The translations under genes and the position numbers were made by a program. Shown here in pieces: positions 33,159 through 41,333 of a DNA stretch of 64,000 nt. A model generated the notes under the pieces. That model was not told the origin of the DNA, did not search any database, and saw only the letters and a list, made by a program, of their open reading frames with translations. The stretch covers positions 41,180 to 105,179 of the forward strand of contig JAJZCB010000002.1 of NCBI GenBank assembly GCA_021846285.1, written 5' to 3'. Source of the stretch: Bacillota bacterium (GTDB taxonomy: Bacteria > Bacillota > Bacilli > Alicyclobacillales > SLC66). Within the stretch, counting starts at the first letter, position 1, and the number at the start of each line of letters is the position of its first letter.

Positions 33159-33300
33159 TGTCCATGATCATGGACAACTTTAAACGTATCTATTTAAGAA
33201 CGCTAGGGTCACCGAGACCGTTCTTGATAGATACGGTACCCTCAAAAACCAGTGGTGACGACCGCTCTTGTCAAGAACGGCGTTCCTCAAACAGCAACAG
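33142..33300. repeat. palindrome repeat unit B
   Basis: GGAGGCGGGG, then the perfect 16-bp palindrome GTCCATGATCATGGAC (33160-33175), ACAACTTTA, an inverted repeat CGTATCTATTTAAGAACG (33185-33202)/CGTTCTTGATAGATACG (33219-33235) with one imperfection, ACCCTCAAAAACCAGTGGTG and TCTTGTCAAGA. Nearly identical to unit A in order and spacing. It begins inside the last codons of the pseudo-ATPase gene. Confidence 0.85.
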
Positions 33301-33497
33301 GAGACGGGAAAATAGTGTCCATGATCATGGACAACTTTAGGATCGTATCTATCAAGAACGCTCTGACCGCCAAGACCATTCTTGATAGATACGGCGTCCC
33401 TAAACAGCAGACGTGGCGGACGTTCTTAACAAGAACGTTCTGATCGCCGAGACCCTTCTTGTCAAGAACGGTGTTCGTGAGCAGCAACGGAGGTGGG
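33300..33497. repeat. palindrome repeat unit C, candidate centromere or oriT
   Basis: GGAGACGGG, palindrome GTCCATGATCATGGAC (33317-33332), inverted repeat CGTATCTATCAAGAA (33344-33358)/TTCTTGATAGATACG (33379-33393) with the same 20-base spacer as unit A, then CGTTCTTAACAAGAACG (33421-33437) and TTCTTGTCAAGAACG (33456-33470). It ends at the Shine-Dalgarno of a ribbon-helix-helix gene. Partner sites for that protein are the obvious reading; a centromere, an oriT or an autoregulated operator all fit. Confidence 0.8.
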
Positions 33498-33758
33498 ATG
33501 ATGCCTAATAGTAAGGAATATCGATTGCGAATTCGGATCCGAAACGACGAACTGCGTACGAGACTTTTGGCCATGGAACAACTGGCACGCTCTGAGTACA
33601 TTGAAAACTGCGTGTCGTTTTATGAACGGTTCAGCAGAGGCATGGCGGCAGAGGATATCGCCCGTTTGGTATCGGAGGAACTAAAGCAACAGGGGATTTC
33701 CGTGAAGGCGGAAACGGTGGCGAACCCGGTGACCCATTTTATGAAGGCGTTCAGCTAG
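33498..33758 (+). CDS. small ribbon-helix-helix-like DNA-binding protein
   Basis: An 86-residue basic-to-mixed protein. EYRLRIRIRNDELRTRLLAM followed by RSEYIENCVSFYERF has the strand-helix-helix rhythm of RHH proteins such as ParR or MobC/NikA. The C-terminal half is a separate helical tail. It lies directly after repeat units B and C and 14 bases before the Replication-relaxation gene, which supports a role in reading those repeats for partition or transfer initiation (inference). Two adjacent ATGs follow GGAGGTGG. Confidence 0.65.
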   Translation: MMPNSKEYRLRIRIRNDELRTRLLAMEQLARSEYIENCVSFYERFSRGMAAEDIARLVSEELKQQGISVKAETVANPVTHFMKAFS

Positions 33759-33772
33759 AGGGGGCGGCATAG

Positions 33773-34537
33773 GTGATCCTGCAATGGCGTGATTCCGATT
33801 TCCCGCCGCAAGAAAAGATATTGGGCGTGATTTACGACGCGGGGGCAATTTTGCAGACTGATTTAGCTGAGATATTGGGGATTTCCATCAGCAGATCTCG
33901 ATATTATGTATGGCGAATCAACCAAGACCGAGAAAGTCCACTGATCATAAGACGATCGATGCGCTCCGGCCTGCGCAGGAAAGAGGCGGAGCGGTTTTAT
34001 ACGCTCAGTGAAGCAGGAGCGCAGTACGTTCACCAAATGATCGGGAACACGCGCAACGCAAGGGGAGTTGACGCGCTTGCGTACCACCAGTTAGGGCTGA
34101 TCGCCATTTTGATGAGAATCATTCGAACGATCGGGCAAGAGGGTGTGAACTGGTACTCCACCAGTGAGGCGACTGATCTCCTGGCGGCCACCCTACTTCA
34201 AGAGAATCCGGCCATCAGCGAGGATGACCTGCGTTCGCGGTTGAGACCCGATGCAGCGCTTTTGTACGATGGACAGCTTACCTGGATCGAGTTTGATAAC
34301 AGCACGGAAGGTGTGCGGCAACTGCAGATCAAGTACAACCAGTACATTTCCCAGCTGCAAAAAGTCGATATTGAGGAACGGCGAGTTGTGTGGGTGGCCA
34401 AAGATGCAAAACGAGTCAACGTTATGCAAGCGGCCTGGCAAGGATGGATCGAACGTGTGGGAGAAAGCAATGTTCTGCCCGATATGAGGTTTTTGGTGGA
34501 AACTCAAGGGACAGAAAACATCCTCATAAACCGTTAA
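33773..34537 (+). CDS. Replication-relaxation family protein
   Basis: A 254-residue protein of the Replic_Relax type found on Gram-positive plasmids and integrative elements. An N-terminal winged helix (EKILGVIYDAGAILQTDLAE, then ILGISISRSRYYVWRI) is followed by a C-terminal domain with a PD-(D/E)XK-like pattern: RPDAALLYDG, WIEFDNSTEG, then K at KYNQYISQL. It may act in replication or nicking at the adjacent repeats; the catalytic idea is inference. The GTG start follows AGGGGGCGGC. Confidence 0.7.
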   Translation: MILQWRDSDFPPQEKILGVIYDAGAILQTDLAEILGISISRSRYYVWRINQDRESPLIIRRSMRSGLRRKEAERFYTLSEAGAQYVHQMIGNTRNARGVDALAYHQLGLIAILMRIIRTIGQEGVNWYSTSEATDLLAATLLQENPAISEDDLRSRLRPDAALLYDGQLTWIEFDNSTEGVRQLQIKYNQYISQLQKVDIEERRVVWVAKDAKRVNVMQAAWQGWIERVGESNVLPDMRFLVETQGTENILINR

Positions 34538-34557
34538 TGGATTATCTGAAACAGCTT

Positions 34558-34614
34558 CATTGATGCGTCATAACCCTTTCGTTTTCTACGTCATCGATGT
34601 GTCATCGATGCGTC
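34558..34614. repeat. three short direct repeats
   Basis: CATTGATGCGTC (34558-34569), CATCGATGTGTC (34592-34603) and CATCGATGCGTC (34603-34614), each with an ATCGAT-type palindromic core. They lie between the Replication-relaxation gene and the pilus adhesin gene, suggesting an operator. Confidence 0.55.
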
Positions 34615-34665
34615 GGTCTAGGAGCTGTTAAACCTACTGCGGCGCGGGTTTTGAAAGTGAAATGA

Positions 34666-34689
34666 AGCGTCTACAGACGCTAAGTTTTT
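34666..34689 (+). terminator. terminator-like hairpin
   Basis: AGCGTC (34666-34671), loop TACA, GACGCT (34676-34681), then AAGTTTTTG. It lies 13 bases before the Shine-Dalgarno of the adhesin gene, so it may attenuate it. Confidence 0.45.
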
Positions 34690-34717
34690 GCACTCTACTT
34701 TGAAAGGAGGTGCCGCC

Positions 34718-37700
34718 TTGTCCAATCTGCGAACGCTGCTGTTGACTATTGTCGCCGTGGTGCTGACCGTGGTGTTTCTTGTGTGGGTCTACGGTGTCAC
34801 TCACTCTGGCGTCAATTCCGCCCAGCTGGGCTTGATGCAAGGCGCACAGGCTCTGATTGGCGCTTCTCCTAACGCAGTGCAGGTGGGGGTCAATGACGGG
34901 AATCCCACCGTGACTGTCGCGCCGGCAACGATCACGGGAGTCACATGGAACACGACGACTTGGAGTCCATCGTTTACAGTTAATGGGTACAATTTCGGAA
35001 CGTCCGGCGCATTGACCGTGGCCGACAACACGGCTGGATGGACAGCGTCAACCGGCGGGGTGAAACCCGTTGTCAGCGCGCGATCCAATCTGTCGATTCA
35101 GGTGTCTGGGTTGTCAGGATACGGTAGCGGCGATGTGACCTATTGGGTCGATGGCCAGGGGAGTTGGTCGTTTCGCCCTAACGATCAGTTGACGTTTCAA
35201 GTGGCCAATAACCAAACAGGGCAAACAGCAAGCTTTAATACCACCTATCCAGGGAATGCACCGATGCCGACCATCACGATGAACCCGAATCCCCTGCCAC
35301 CCATGACGACGGACGGAACGGTGAACTTGTCGGGGCAAGTCGCATTTAATGGAACGCCACTCGCGAATCAGGCGGTTGATCTAACGGCGACAGGCGGATC
35401 CTTTTCTTCGTCGTCAGGGCAAACCGTGGCCGACAATTCGAACGTATTCATGACGTTCACAGATGCGAACGGAAACTGGTCAGCCACCTATACAGCGCCA
35501 ACAACGGCGGGAAATGACACGATTACAGCGAGTACGGCGGGGCAATCGGTCAGCGAATCGACGACGGCGACAAATCCCACTGTTTTGCTGACCACGACCA
35601 CGCCATTGTATGTGGGAGATACAGAAGTCATCACAGGCGCCGTAACTGTCGGTGGGTCACCCGATGGGGGCGTGTCGGTCGCTTTATCAGTACCCAGTGG
35701 CGAGGGCACATTTTCCTTGGCGACCATCACCACCAATGGGAACGGCGATTTCAGCGACACTTACACCGCACCAGCAACTGGCGGAACGTTCACGTTGTCT
35801 GCGATGAGCGGCGGTGTTACAGGCACTGCGCCGATTGTTGTTGAGCCGTTGCAGATTACAGGGGTAACGTGGAATACGAGCACATGGTCGCCTGACGTGA
35901 CAATAACGGGAGGCGGGTTCGGGAACTCCGCCAGTGGGGAGTACGTGCAACTCGTGGACAATACCCATGGGTGGCAAGACGGTACAGCGAACAGCGGGAA
36001 CGTCCTCACCGTATCCACGTGGAATAACAATCAGATCGATATCACCGGGATGAGCAACTATGGGGAAAATGGCCAATGGATCCTGGCGCCGGGCGATTCG
36101 GTGACGGCGAACGTGACCAACCCGCAAACGGGGCAAACGGTCTCGTACACGACGACCTACCCGACCAACGCCCCGATGCCGACGGTCACGCTGAGTCCAG
36201 TTGCGGCTATCAACACGGGTCAATCGACCACCATTACTGGCAACGTGAGTTTCGGAGGAAAGGGTCTCGCCAATCAACAAGTGAACCTCACCGCAAGCGG
36301 AGGGCCACTGAGCGCCAGTACCGTTCAGACAGACGCAAACGGAAATTTCAGCGTCACGTATACTGCGCCCAACGCAGGCGGCTCGTACACAGTGACCGCA
36401 TCCTCGGACACAGGCAGCGTCAGCACAACCGTGACCGTGAACAATCCTCCGCAGATCACGGGGGTATCCTGGAACACCGGCACATGGCCGCCGCAATTGA
36501 CGATTTCAGGCACAAATTTAGGAACGACAGCCGGAAACGTGGAACTCTACGATGCGAACGGGAGTCCCTCTTGGTGGGATAACACCGGCCACACTGGTCC
36601 CGCCATGAACCCGGCGAATTCCGGAGCGGCCACAATGAACGCGAACTGGAGTAACTCGTCAATTGGTCTGTCGAACTATGAACTCTATGGACAAAACACG
36701 GGCTGGCGCAGTTACTTCACGCCAGGCGATTCGCTCGAAGTGTTCGTCGAAACGTCCTCCGGGCAAACCGCCTCGTATCAGACGACCTATCCGTCGAACG
36801 CCCCAATGCCAGTCGTAACTTTGAACGGCATCGCGTCGGTGCAGACAGGGCAAAGCACCACGATCAGCGGTGCGGTCACATGGCAAGGTCAAGCACTGAA
36901 CAACGCGCTGGTGACGCTCTCGACATCTGGAGGATCCTTGAACAGCACACAAGTGGCAACCAATAGCGCGGGTCAGTTTTCAGCGGCGTACACGGCGCCA
37001 TCCACTGCAGGTACGTATACGATCCATGCGTCAAGCTTCACGTCCTCGACTAGCACTAATGTGACGGTGACATCGCCCATGAGCATCACGAGCGTGGGCG
37101 TCACACAATCGATTCAAGCCCCGCCGCAATTCACGATCGCTGGAACCGGCTTTGGAAATTCCACCAGCGGGGAGTACGTGCAACTCGTGGATAACAGTCG
37201 CGGATGGCAAGGAGGAACGACTAATAGTGGTGTGATTCTCACAGTGCCGACCTGGAACAATAACCAGATTGACATTTCCAACGAGAGCAACTACGGCGGC
37301 GGCAGTGGAACTTGGCTCTTTGCGCCGGGCGACTCTGTAACGGCGAACGTGACCAATCCACAGACCGGGCAGACAGCTTCGTACACCTTTGCTTATCCAC
37401 AGTGGAATCAGACACTCGTCAACTATGGCGGAGTTGGCAGCGGAACGCAGTCCTCCTTTGCTGGAAACTATGGGCAGGACGGGATTGGCGGCAATACTGC
37501 AAGCGGTGGAACGCTGAACTCAAACGGCACCTACTGGTTTGCGCAGGAACGCGCCATCGATGTGGGTCAGACGGTGACTGCTCCATTGACAGTGGTCGTA
37601 GGCGGGTGGGCTACCGTTGGTTCCGGCATCACGATTCAAACGAGCACGGACGGTGTGAACTGGGCGTTCGTCGGATACGCCCCCATCCTAGGGGGAGGGA

Positions 37701-37795
37701 ATTTCACTTACTCGTTTGGAACACAGACCTTCCGGTACGTGCGTGCCATGTCCTATGGAACCACCTCTGCACTCGACTACTTTGAAATCTATTAA
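34718..37795 (+). CDS. pilin-anchored adhesin with TIG/Ig-like repeats and discoidin-like tip
   Basis: A 1025-residue protein. The N-terminus is a single hydrophobic helix (LRTLLLTIVAVVLTVVFLVW) after only a few residues, resembling a pilin core rather than a cleaved signal peptide. Four related TIG/IPT-like segments begin ITGVTWNT (or similar) and contain EYVQLVDN; they alternate with Big-type Ig domains (TDANGNFSVTYTAP, SGQFSAAYTAP). The last about 120 residues (SAFERYVRAMSYGTTS-like region, exactly TFRYVRAMSYGTTSALDYFE) resemble an F5/8 type C discoidin fold that binds sugars or lipids. TTG start 8 bases after AAAGGAGG. A pilus-tip adhesin is my inference. Confidence 0.75.
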   Translation: MSNLRTLLLTIVAVVLTVVFLVWVYGVTHSGVNSAQLGLMQGAQALIGASPNAVQVGVNDGNPTVTVAPATITGVTWNTTTWSPSFTVNGYNFGTSGALTVADNTAGWTASTGGVKPVVSARSNLSIQVSGLSGYGSGDVTYWVDGQGSWSFRPNDQLTFQVANNQTGQTASFNTTYPGNAPMPTITMNPNPLPPMTTDGTVNLSGQVAFNGTPLANQAVDLTATGGSFSSSSGQTVADNSNVFMTFTDANGNWSATYTAPTTAGNDTITASTAGQSVSESTTATNPTVLLTTTTPLYVGDTEVITGAVTVGGSPDGGVSVALSVPSGEGTFSLATITTNGNGDFSDTYTAPATGGTFTLSAMSGGVTGTAPIVVEPLQITGVTWNTSTWSPDVTITGGGFGNSASGEYVQLVDNTHGWQDGTANSGNVLTVSTWNNNQIDITGMSNYGENGQWILAPGDSVTANVTNPQTGQTVSYTTTYPTNAPMPTVTLSPVAAINTGQSTTITGNVSFGGKGLANQQVNLTASGGPLSASTVQTDANGNFSVTYTAPNAGGSYTVTASSDTGSVSTTVTVNNPPQITGVSWNTGTWPPQLTISGTNLGTTAGNVELYDANGSPSWWDNTGHTGPAMNPANSGAATMNANWSNSSIGLSNYELYGQNTGWRSYFTPGDSLEVFVETSSGQTASYQTTYPSNAPMPVVTLNGIASVQTGQSTTISGAVTWQGQALNNALVTLSTSGGSLNSTQVATNSAGQFSAAYTAPSTAGTYTIHASSFTSSTSTNVTVTSPMSITSVGVTQSIQAPPQFTIAGTGFGNSTSGEYVQLVDNSRGWQGGTTNSGVILTVPTWNNNQIDISNESNYGGGSGTWLFAPGDSVTANVTNPQTGQTASYTFAYPQWNQTLVNYGGVGSGTQSSFAGNYGQDGIGGNTASGGTLNSNGTYWFAQERAIDVGQTVTAPLTVVVGGWATVGSGITIQTSTDGVNWAFVGYAPILGGGNFTYSFGTQTFRYVRAMSYGTTSALDYFEIY

Positions 37796-37801
37796 AACGA
37801 A

Positions 37802-37846
37802 ATTGGTCACCCAATCCCCTTCTCTGTGGAGAGGGGGATTTTTATG
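37802..37846 (+). promoter_or_regulatory. GTCACCC leader, 12-bp stem copy
   Basis: Box at 37806-37812. AATCCCCTTCTC (37813-37824) pairs with GAGAGGGGGATT (37829-37840) over 12 bp with one T-G wobble and a TGTG loop. The AGGGGG Shine-Dalgarno is in the 3' arm, before ATG 37844. Confidence 0.8.
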
Positions 37847-38764
37847 ATCCAACTGACAAACGAAGACGATTTTGCAAACTGGGCCAAGCGTAATTCCACG
37901 GGGGTGACGTTTGGCTCCTCAAACGTCCTTCTCACTCGTGATCTGCAGGAAGCGAAGGAATGGGCGGATACAGGCGGCATGGTTTTGTTCTTTGCTCATG
38001 AGGTGAAAGACTACGGTCGGTTTCAACGAGCTTGTGGGAGTGGACATTCTATCTTCAAAGCGTATGAACGAAACACACGGGCGCAGTGGCACAGCTTTTT
38101 ATGGGCCGGCGATCCGGACGGGCAGGAGTCCTATGAAGAACTGCCCAAAGAACTACGTTCGGGTGCTTTTCGGATTGTGATTCGTTCTGCTCGACAGGCG
38201 GGCGGAACGTGGTTTTCGTGGAATTTGCTCGAGACGCTAACGGTTCACGGTGTACAGGTAGAGTGGAACGGGGTGTCGTCAGAGAATCCACTCCCCATCT
38301 GGATGCATCGTGCTGATCCGCGTGTTCATTTGGGAGTCAAGGAGATCACCAACGCGCAGGTACAGATTATCGATGCGACCGGGAGTGCGGATTCACCGAT
38401 TGAAGGACACACGGTGGTCGTGGTGACAGATGGGGATCCGGCCAAAGTCGTTCCGGACGGCGGAACCAATTTTATCTTGAATCGCAATCCGCAGGGAATC
38501 CCGATGTATCCGGAAACCGCTTTGGCGATGCAAACGGGTCAGGCGGTCAGCCGTACCGTCAAGGAACTGGATGCGATGATCTGGCATTGGTATCAGCGGG
38601 TGCGCGGGATGGAAACGCCATCCATAGAGGATCGCCGAACAGAAGTACAACCTGTGGATAACCCCGTTATTTCCGATTCGCAGAAGGATTTCTGTGAGCC
38701 ACTCGAAGAGAAAAGTGGGTTTGATTTCTCCGATGAAGAACAAGGTTTCGATTTCAACGCATGA
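37844..38764 (+). CDS. hypothetical protein, 306 aa
   Basis: A soluble protein with no family I recognise. The N-terminal half is mixed helix and strand (MIQLTNEDDFANWAKRNSTG, GGMVLFFAHEVKDYGRFQ); the middle has beta-rich stretches (AFRIVIRSARQAGGTWFSWN, GHTVVVVTDGDPAKVVPDGG); the C-terminus is acidic (FDFSDEEQGFDF). It lies between the tip adhesin and a CpaE-like ATPase, so it probably belongs to pilus assembly or its control. Confidence 0.6.
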   Translation: MIQLTNEDDFANWAKRNSTGVTFGSSNVLLTRDLQEAKEWADTGGMVLFFAHEVKDYGRFQRACGSGHSIFKAYERNTRAQWHSFLWAGDPDGQESYEELPKELRSGAFRIVIRSARQAGGTWFSWNLLETLTVHGVQVEWNGVSSENPLPIWMHRADPRVHLGVKEITNAQVQIIDATGSADSPIEGHTVVVVTDGDPAKVVPDGGTNFILNRNPQGIPMYPETALAMQTGQAVSRTVKELDAMIWHWYQRVRGMETPSIEDRRTEVQPVDNPVISDSQKDFCEPLEEKSGFDFSDEEQGFDFNA

Positions 38765-38778
38765 GAGGGGGTATGACA

Positions 38779-39852
38779 ATGTTCGCCTTGGTCCACAACG
38801 ACAGACATTACTACGAGCGGATCGCAAAGCAGGTAGAAGGAATCTTTACGGTGCAACAGGTCTACAGCCTATCCGAACTGCAACGCCTCGGTGGTCTGGA
38901 AGGGATTTTTGCGGATGCGCGCCTAGTAGCGGCGATACGAGAACGGATGCCCGGTGTACCCGTCATGGTCATCGAGGAGCCGTTTGCCGTGTCTGAAGCG
39001 ATGCGCTGGTGGGATTCGGTCCAGAAACCACAAGCAGCACCCACTTCCCCGTTTCTGACTTCAGTGGGATTTACCCCCGTAACGATGCCGCAAATCGAGA
39101 GGACCGGAGGCCGACGCGGGAAGGTGATCCTATTCGTGTCACCGAAAGGGGGCAGCGGTCGGACGACGCTCTGCGCGCACATGGCGGCGTTTGGCGCGGC
39201 GCAGGGGAAGCGTGTCGTGTACATCGACGCGGACGATGACAAGGGGGATACGGCAGCGAAATTCGGGTTGGAGACGGAGTATACCGATTATCGCGGCTGG
39301 CGAGGCCACACGTTTGAAGCGGCCATCGCAGACGGGTTGGCGATCACGCCCCAGGAATTCACGGGACTGTCCGTCGTTCCAGGTCCGAAGGTGGTAAGCG
39401 GCAGCGCGGTGGGAAACCTCGGAGAAGATGCCGCGTTCCTAGCAAACTTGGCGGCGCAGTATGCGGACATGGTCCTCATCGATACGGTGCAGGGGTGGAA
39501 TCCGATGCAAATTCAACTCCTGCCGCTGGTGGGTCACATCGTAATTGTCGTGGCGCCCAAAGCCGGACAGGAGGAAAACACGCAACTGATGATCAGTAAG
39601 CTGGTGTATACGCAGTTGCCTTCTACGCAGATTTCCGTTCTGATCAACCATCCCGACGGGCGGTTTGACTGGAAAACGTATGAGCACATCGTGTCGCCTT
39701 TTGCCGTCACTCTGTCCGTTCCGTTTGATCGCGCGTACAAGAAAAAGGGCGGTGTCAAAGCGAAACAGATCATCAGGGCATGTGGAAACTGGTGGAAAGA
39801 GCAATATGGATTCCCCGTGAAGCAAGCGACGAAATTGAAATGGCGGCGCTGA
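38779..39852 (+). CDS. CpaE/MinD-like ATPase 1
   Basis: A 357-residue protein. A receiver-like N-terminal domain (ALVHNDRHYYERIAKQVEGI, MPGVPVMVIEEPFAV) precedes a ParA/MinD-type ATPase: deviant Walker A VSPKGGSGRTTLCAHMA (SGRTT, with R in place of the second lysine), DADDDKGDTAAKFGLE, and MVLIDTVQGWNPMQI as Walker B region. This is the CpaE/TadZ architecture, which places Tad pilus machines at the cell pole. Start chosen 7 bases after GAGGGGG; ATGs at 38761 and 38773 are in frame. Confidence 0.8.
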   Translation: MFALVHNDRHYYERIAKQVEGIFTVQQVYSLSELQRLGGLEGIFADARLVAAIRERMPGVPVMVIEEPFAVSEAMRWWDSVQKPQAAPTSPFLTSVGFTPVTMPQIERTGGRRGKVILFVSPKGGSGRTTLCAHMAAFGAAQGKRVVYIDADDDKGDTAAKFGLETEYTDYRGWRGHTFEAAIADGLAITPQEFTGLSVVPGPKVVSGSAVGNLGEDAAFLANLAAQYADMVLIDTVQGWNPMQIQLLPLVGHIVIVVAPKAGQEENTQLMISKLVYTQLPSTQISVLINHPDGRFDWKTYEHIVSPFAVTLSVPFDRAYKKKGGVKAKQIIRACGNWWKEQYGFPVKQATKLKWRR

Positions 39853-39864
39853 GCCGCCTTTTTT
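39842..39864 (+). terminator. terminator overlapping the end of the CpaE-like gene
   Basis: GGCGG (39842-39846), loop, CCGCC (39854-39858), TTTTTT, then directly the GTCGCCC box. The 5' arm lies within the coding sequence. Confidence 0.7.
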
Positions 39865-39903
39865 GTCGCCCATTTTTCTGTGGATGAGGAGGGGTTAATT
39901 TTG
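39865..39903 (+). promoter_or_regulatory. variant leader with GTCGCCC box (actin-like gene)
   Basis: GTCGCCC at 39865-39871 followed by ATTTTTCTGTGG and GGAGGGG, start TTG at 39901. No long stem is visible, so this is a weak member, similar in its ATTTTTCT stretch to the copy at 21357. Confidence 0.4.
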
Positions 39904-40881
39904 AATGTGGGCATCGATCTCGGGTACGGATTTGTCAAAGCCACAAACGGCGCGCAGACCGTCAAATTCCCGTCGCTAGTGGAAGTGGGGCAATCACGCG
40001 GAGATGTTTTTCGATCTGCGGATTATGAAGTTACCATTGATGGCGTGACCTATTTTGTTGGGAACATGGCGCGGCGTGAAGGAAAGAGCCTAATCAATCT
40101 GTCCAATGCGCTGGCAAAAGAAGAGGAACTGCGCGTACTATGGCTAACCGCGCTGGCGCTCCTCGGAGATGAACCGGCAAGCGTCGTGACGGGGCTCCCT
40201 TTAAGCCAGTACGAAACGCGAGAGCGGTTTTCCGAGCAACTGGCCAAGATGCGTGGGACGGTGACCATCGGCAACAAGACGCGCATTGTGGACACCGAAA
40301 GTGTCCAGGTGGTTCCACAGGCGATGGGCGCCATGATGGCGGGACTTCTAGAACCGGACACGATGGCGCTTCGCAATCCAGGGTGGATGCAGCAGGGGGG
40401 ATATTTGCTCCTGGTGGATGTCGGAACGAGAACCACAGGCGTCGTGACGTTCGAGACGCAGCCGGAATTCACCTGGGTCGCTAAATTATCGGGTGCCACG
40501 GATATCGGCATGATCGATGTGTTCAGAGCCATGCAGGAAGCGTTTGGACAGTTGGCCGGGTCAGCGCCGCGTTTGGAGGAAACGCCGTTTTGGGAAGCGC
40601 TTTTGACCAGAGGTGAGACCTGGTATAGCGGGCGTACGGTTGATTTCCGGACACAGCGTAACGCCATCGCGGATCGGTTTGGAAAGCGGATCGCCCAATA
40701 CGCCGTGCAGCTGCTCGGCGGCGAGGCGTGGAACCGGGTAGCGGTTGTCTTCCTGGCCGGCGGCGGAGCGGATGTTCCTCTTCATGCGCTTAGCACCCAC
40801 TCGTCCTCCGTGTTTGTGATATCCGATGCGCAGATGGCGAACGCGACCGGGTTTTACCTTTTTGGGCGGTCGCGGGGATGA
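39901..40881 (+). CDS. actin-like ATPase, ParM/Alp family (1)
   Basis: A 326-residue protein of the actin/Hsp70 ATPase fold. Phosphate 1 loop VGIDLGYGFVKATNG at the N-terminus, phosphate 2 loop LLVDVGTRTTGVV in the middle and adenosine motif VFLAGGGADVPL near the C-terminus are all present. VVTGLPLSQYETRERF is also typical of plasmid ParM relatives. Such proteins polymerise to separate plasmid copies. No ParR-like gene is adjacent; the RHH gene at 33498 could be its partner. TTG start 6 bases after GGAGGGG. Confidence 0.85.
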   Translation: MNVGIDLGYGFVKATNGAQTVKFPSLVEVGQSRGDVFRSADYEVTIDGVTYFVGNMARREGKSLINLSNALAKEEELRVLWLTALALLGDEPASVVTGLPLSQYETRERFSEQLAKMRGTVTIGNKTRIVDTESVQVVPQAMGAMMAGLLEPDTMALRNPGWMQQGGYLLLVDVGTRTTGVVTFETQPEFTWVAKLSGATDIGMIDVFRAMQEAFGQLAGSAPRLEETPFWEALLTRGETWYSGRTVDFRTQRNAIADRFGKRIAQYAVQLLGGEAWNRVAVVFLAGGGADVPLHALSTHSSSVFVISDAQMANATGFYLFGRSRG

Positions 40882-41333
40882 ATAAATACCACGCCAAGCA
40901 AGCGGTATTTGGAGATGAGGTATTCGACAGCATGGTCGAGCGGGATTATTATCTGCTGCTCTTGGTGCGGGAACAGCAGGGCGACATCTGTTCATTTCGC
41001 CGCCAACCAAAATACGTGTTGGTTGATGGCTTTGTAAAAAACGGGCGGAAATATCAGGCAATCGCGTATACGGCCGATTTTGAAGTGACCTATCCCGACG
41101 GGCGAGTCGAGGCAGTGGACGTGGAAGGCGGAGTAGAAACCGAAGCCTTCTCCATTCGCGTCCGCATCTTTGAGTGGAAGTATCCACAACTGACGCTTGT
41201 GAGGATACGGTACGTGCAGAAATTCGGTGGCTGGGTCACAACTGAGGAGTACAACCGTAAAAAACGCCAGGAACGAAAAACAGAAAGGCGGCTGGCGGAG
41301 AGGGTGACACCATATGCTCGCCGTAGGCGTTGA
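40878..41333 (+). CDS. DUF1064-type nuclease-like protein
   Basis: A 151-residue protein that overlaps the previous stop. MNKYHAKQAVFGDEVFDSMV, then FRRQPKYVLVDGF, YTADFEVTYPDGRVEAVDVE and FEWKYPQLTLVRI match the DUF1064 family of phage and element proteins thought to be PD-(D/E)XK-type or resolvase-like nucleases (D...E.VD.EG pattern). The tail is very basic. A role in DNA processing is inferred. Confidence 0.75.
   Translation: MNKYHAKQAVFGDEVFDSMVERDYYLLLLVREQQGDICSFRRQPKYVLVDGFVKNGRKYQAIAYTADFEVTYPDGRVEAVDVEGGVETEAFSIRVRIFEWKYPQLTLVRIRYVQKFGGWVTTEEYNRKKRQERKTERRLAERVTPYARRRR

Noticed and set aside
28801..33497. Repeat units read as a CRISPR array
   Set aside because: Only three units, long internal symmetry, unequal distances and no unique spacers or cas genes.
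35657..35663. GTCACCC inside the tip adhesin gene
   Set aside because: In-frame coding sequence in an Ig-like repeat with no start codon or stem at the right spacing.
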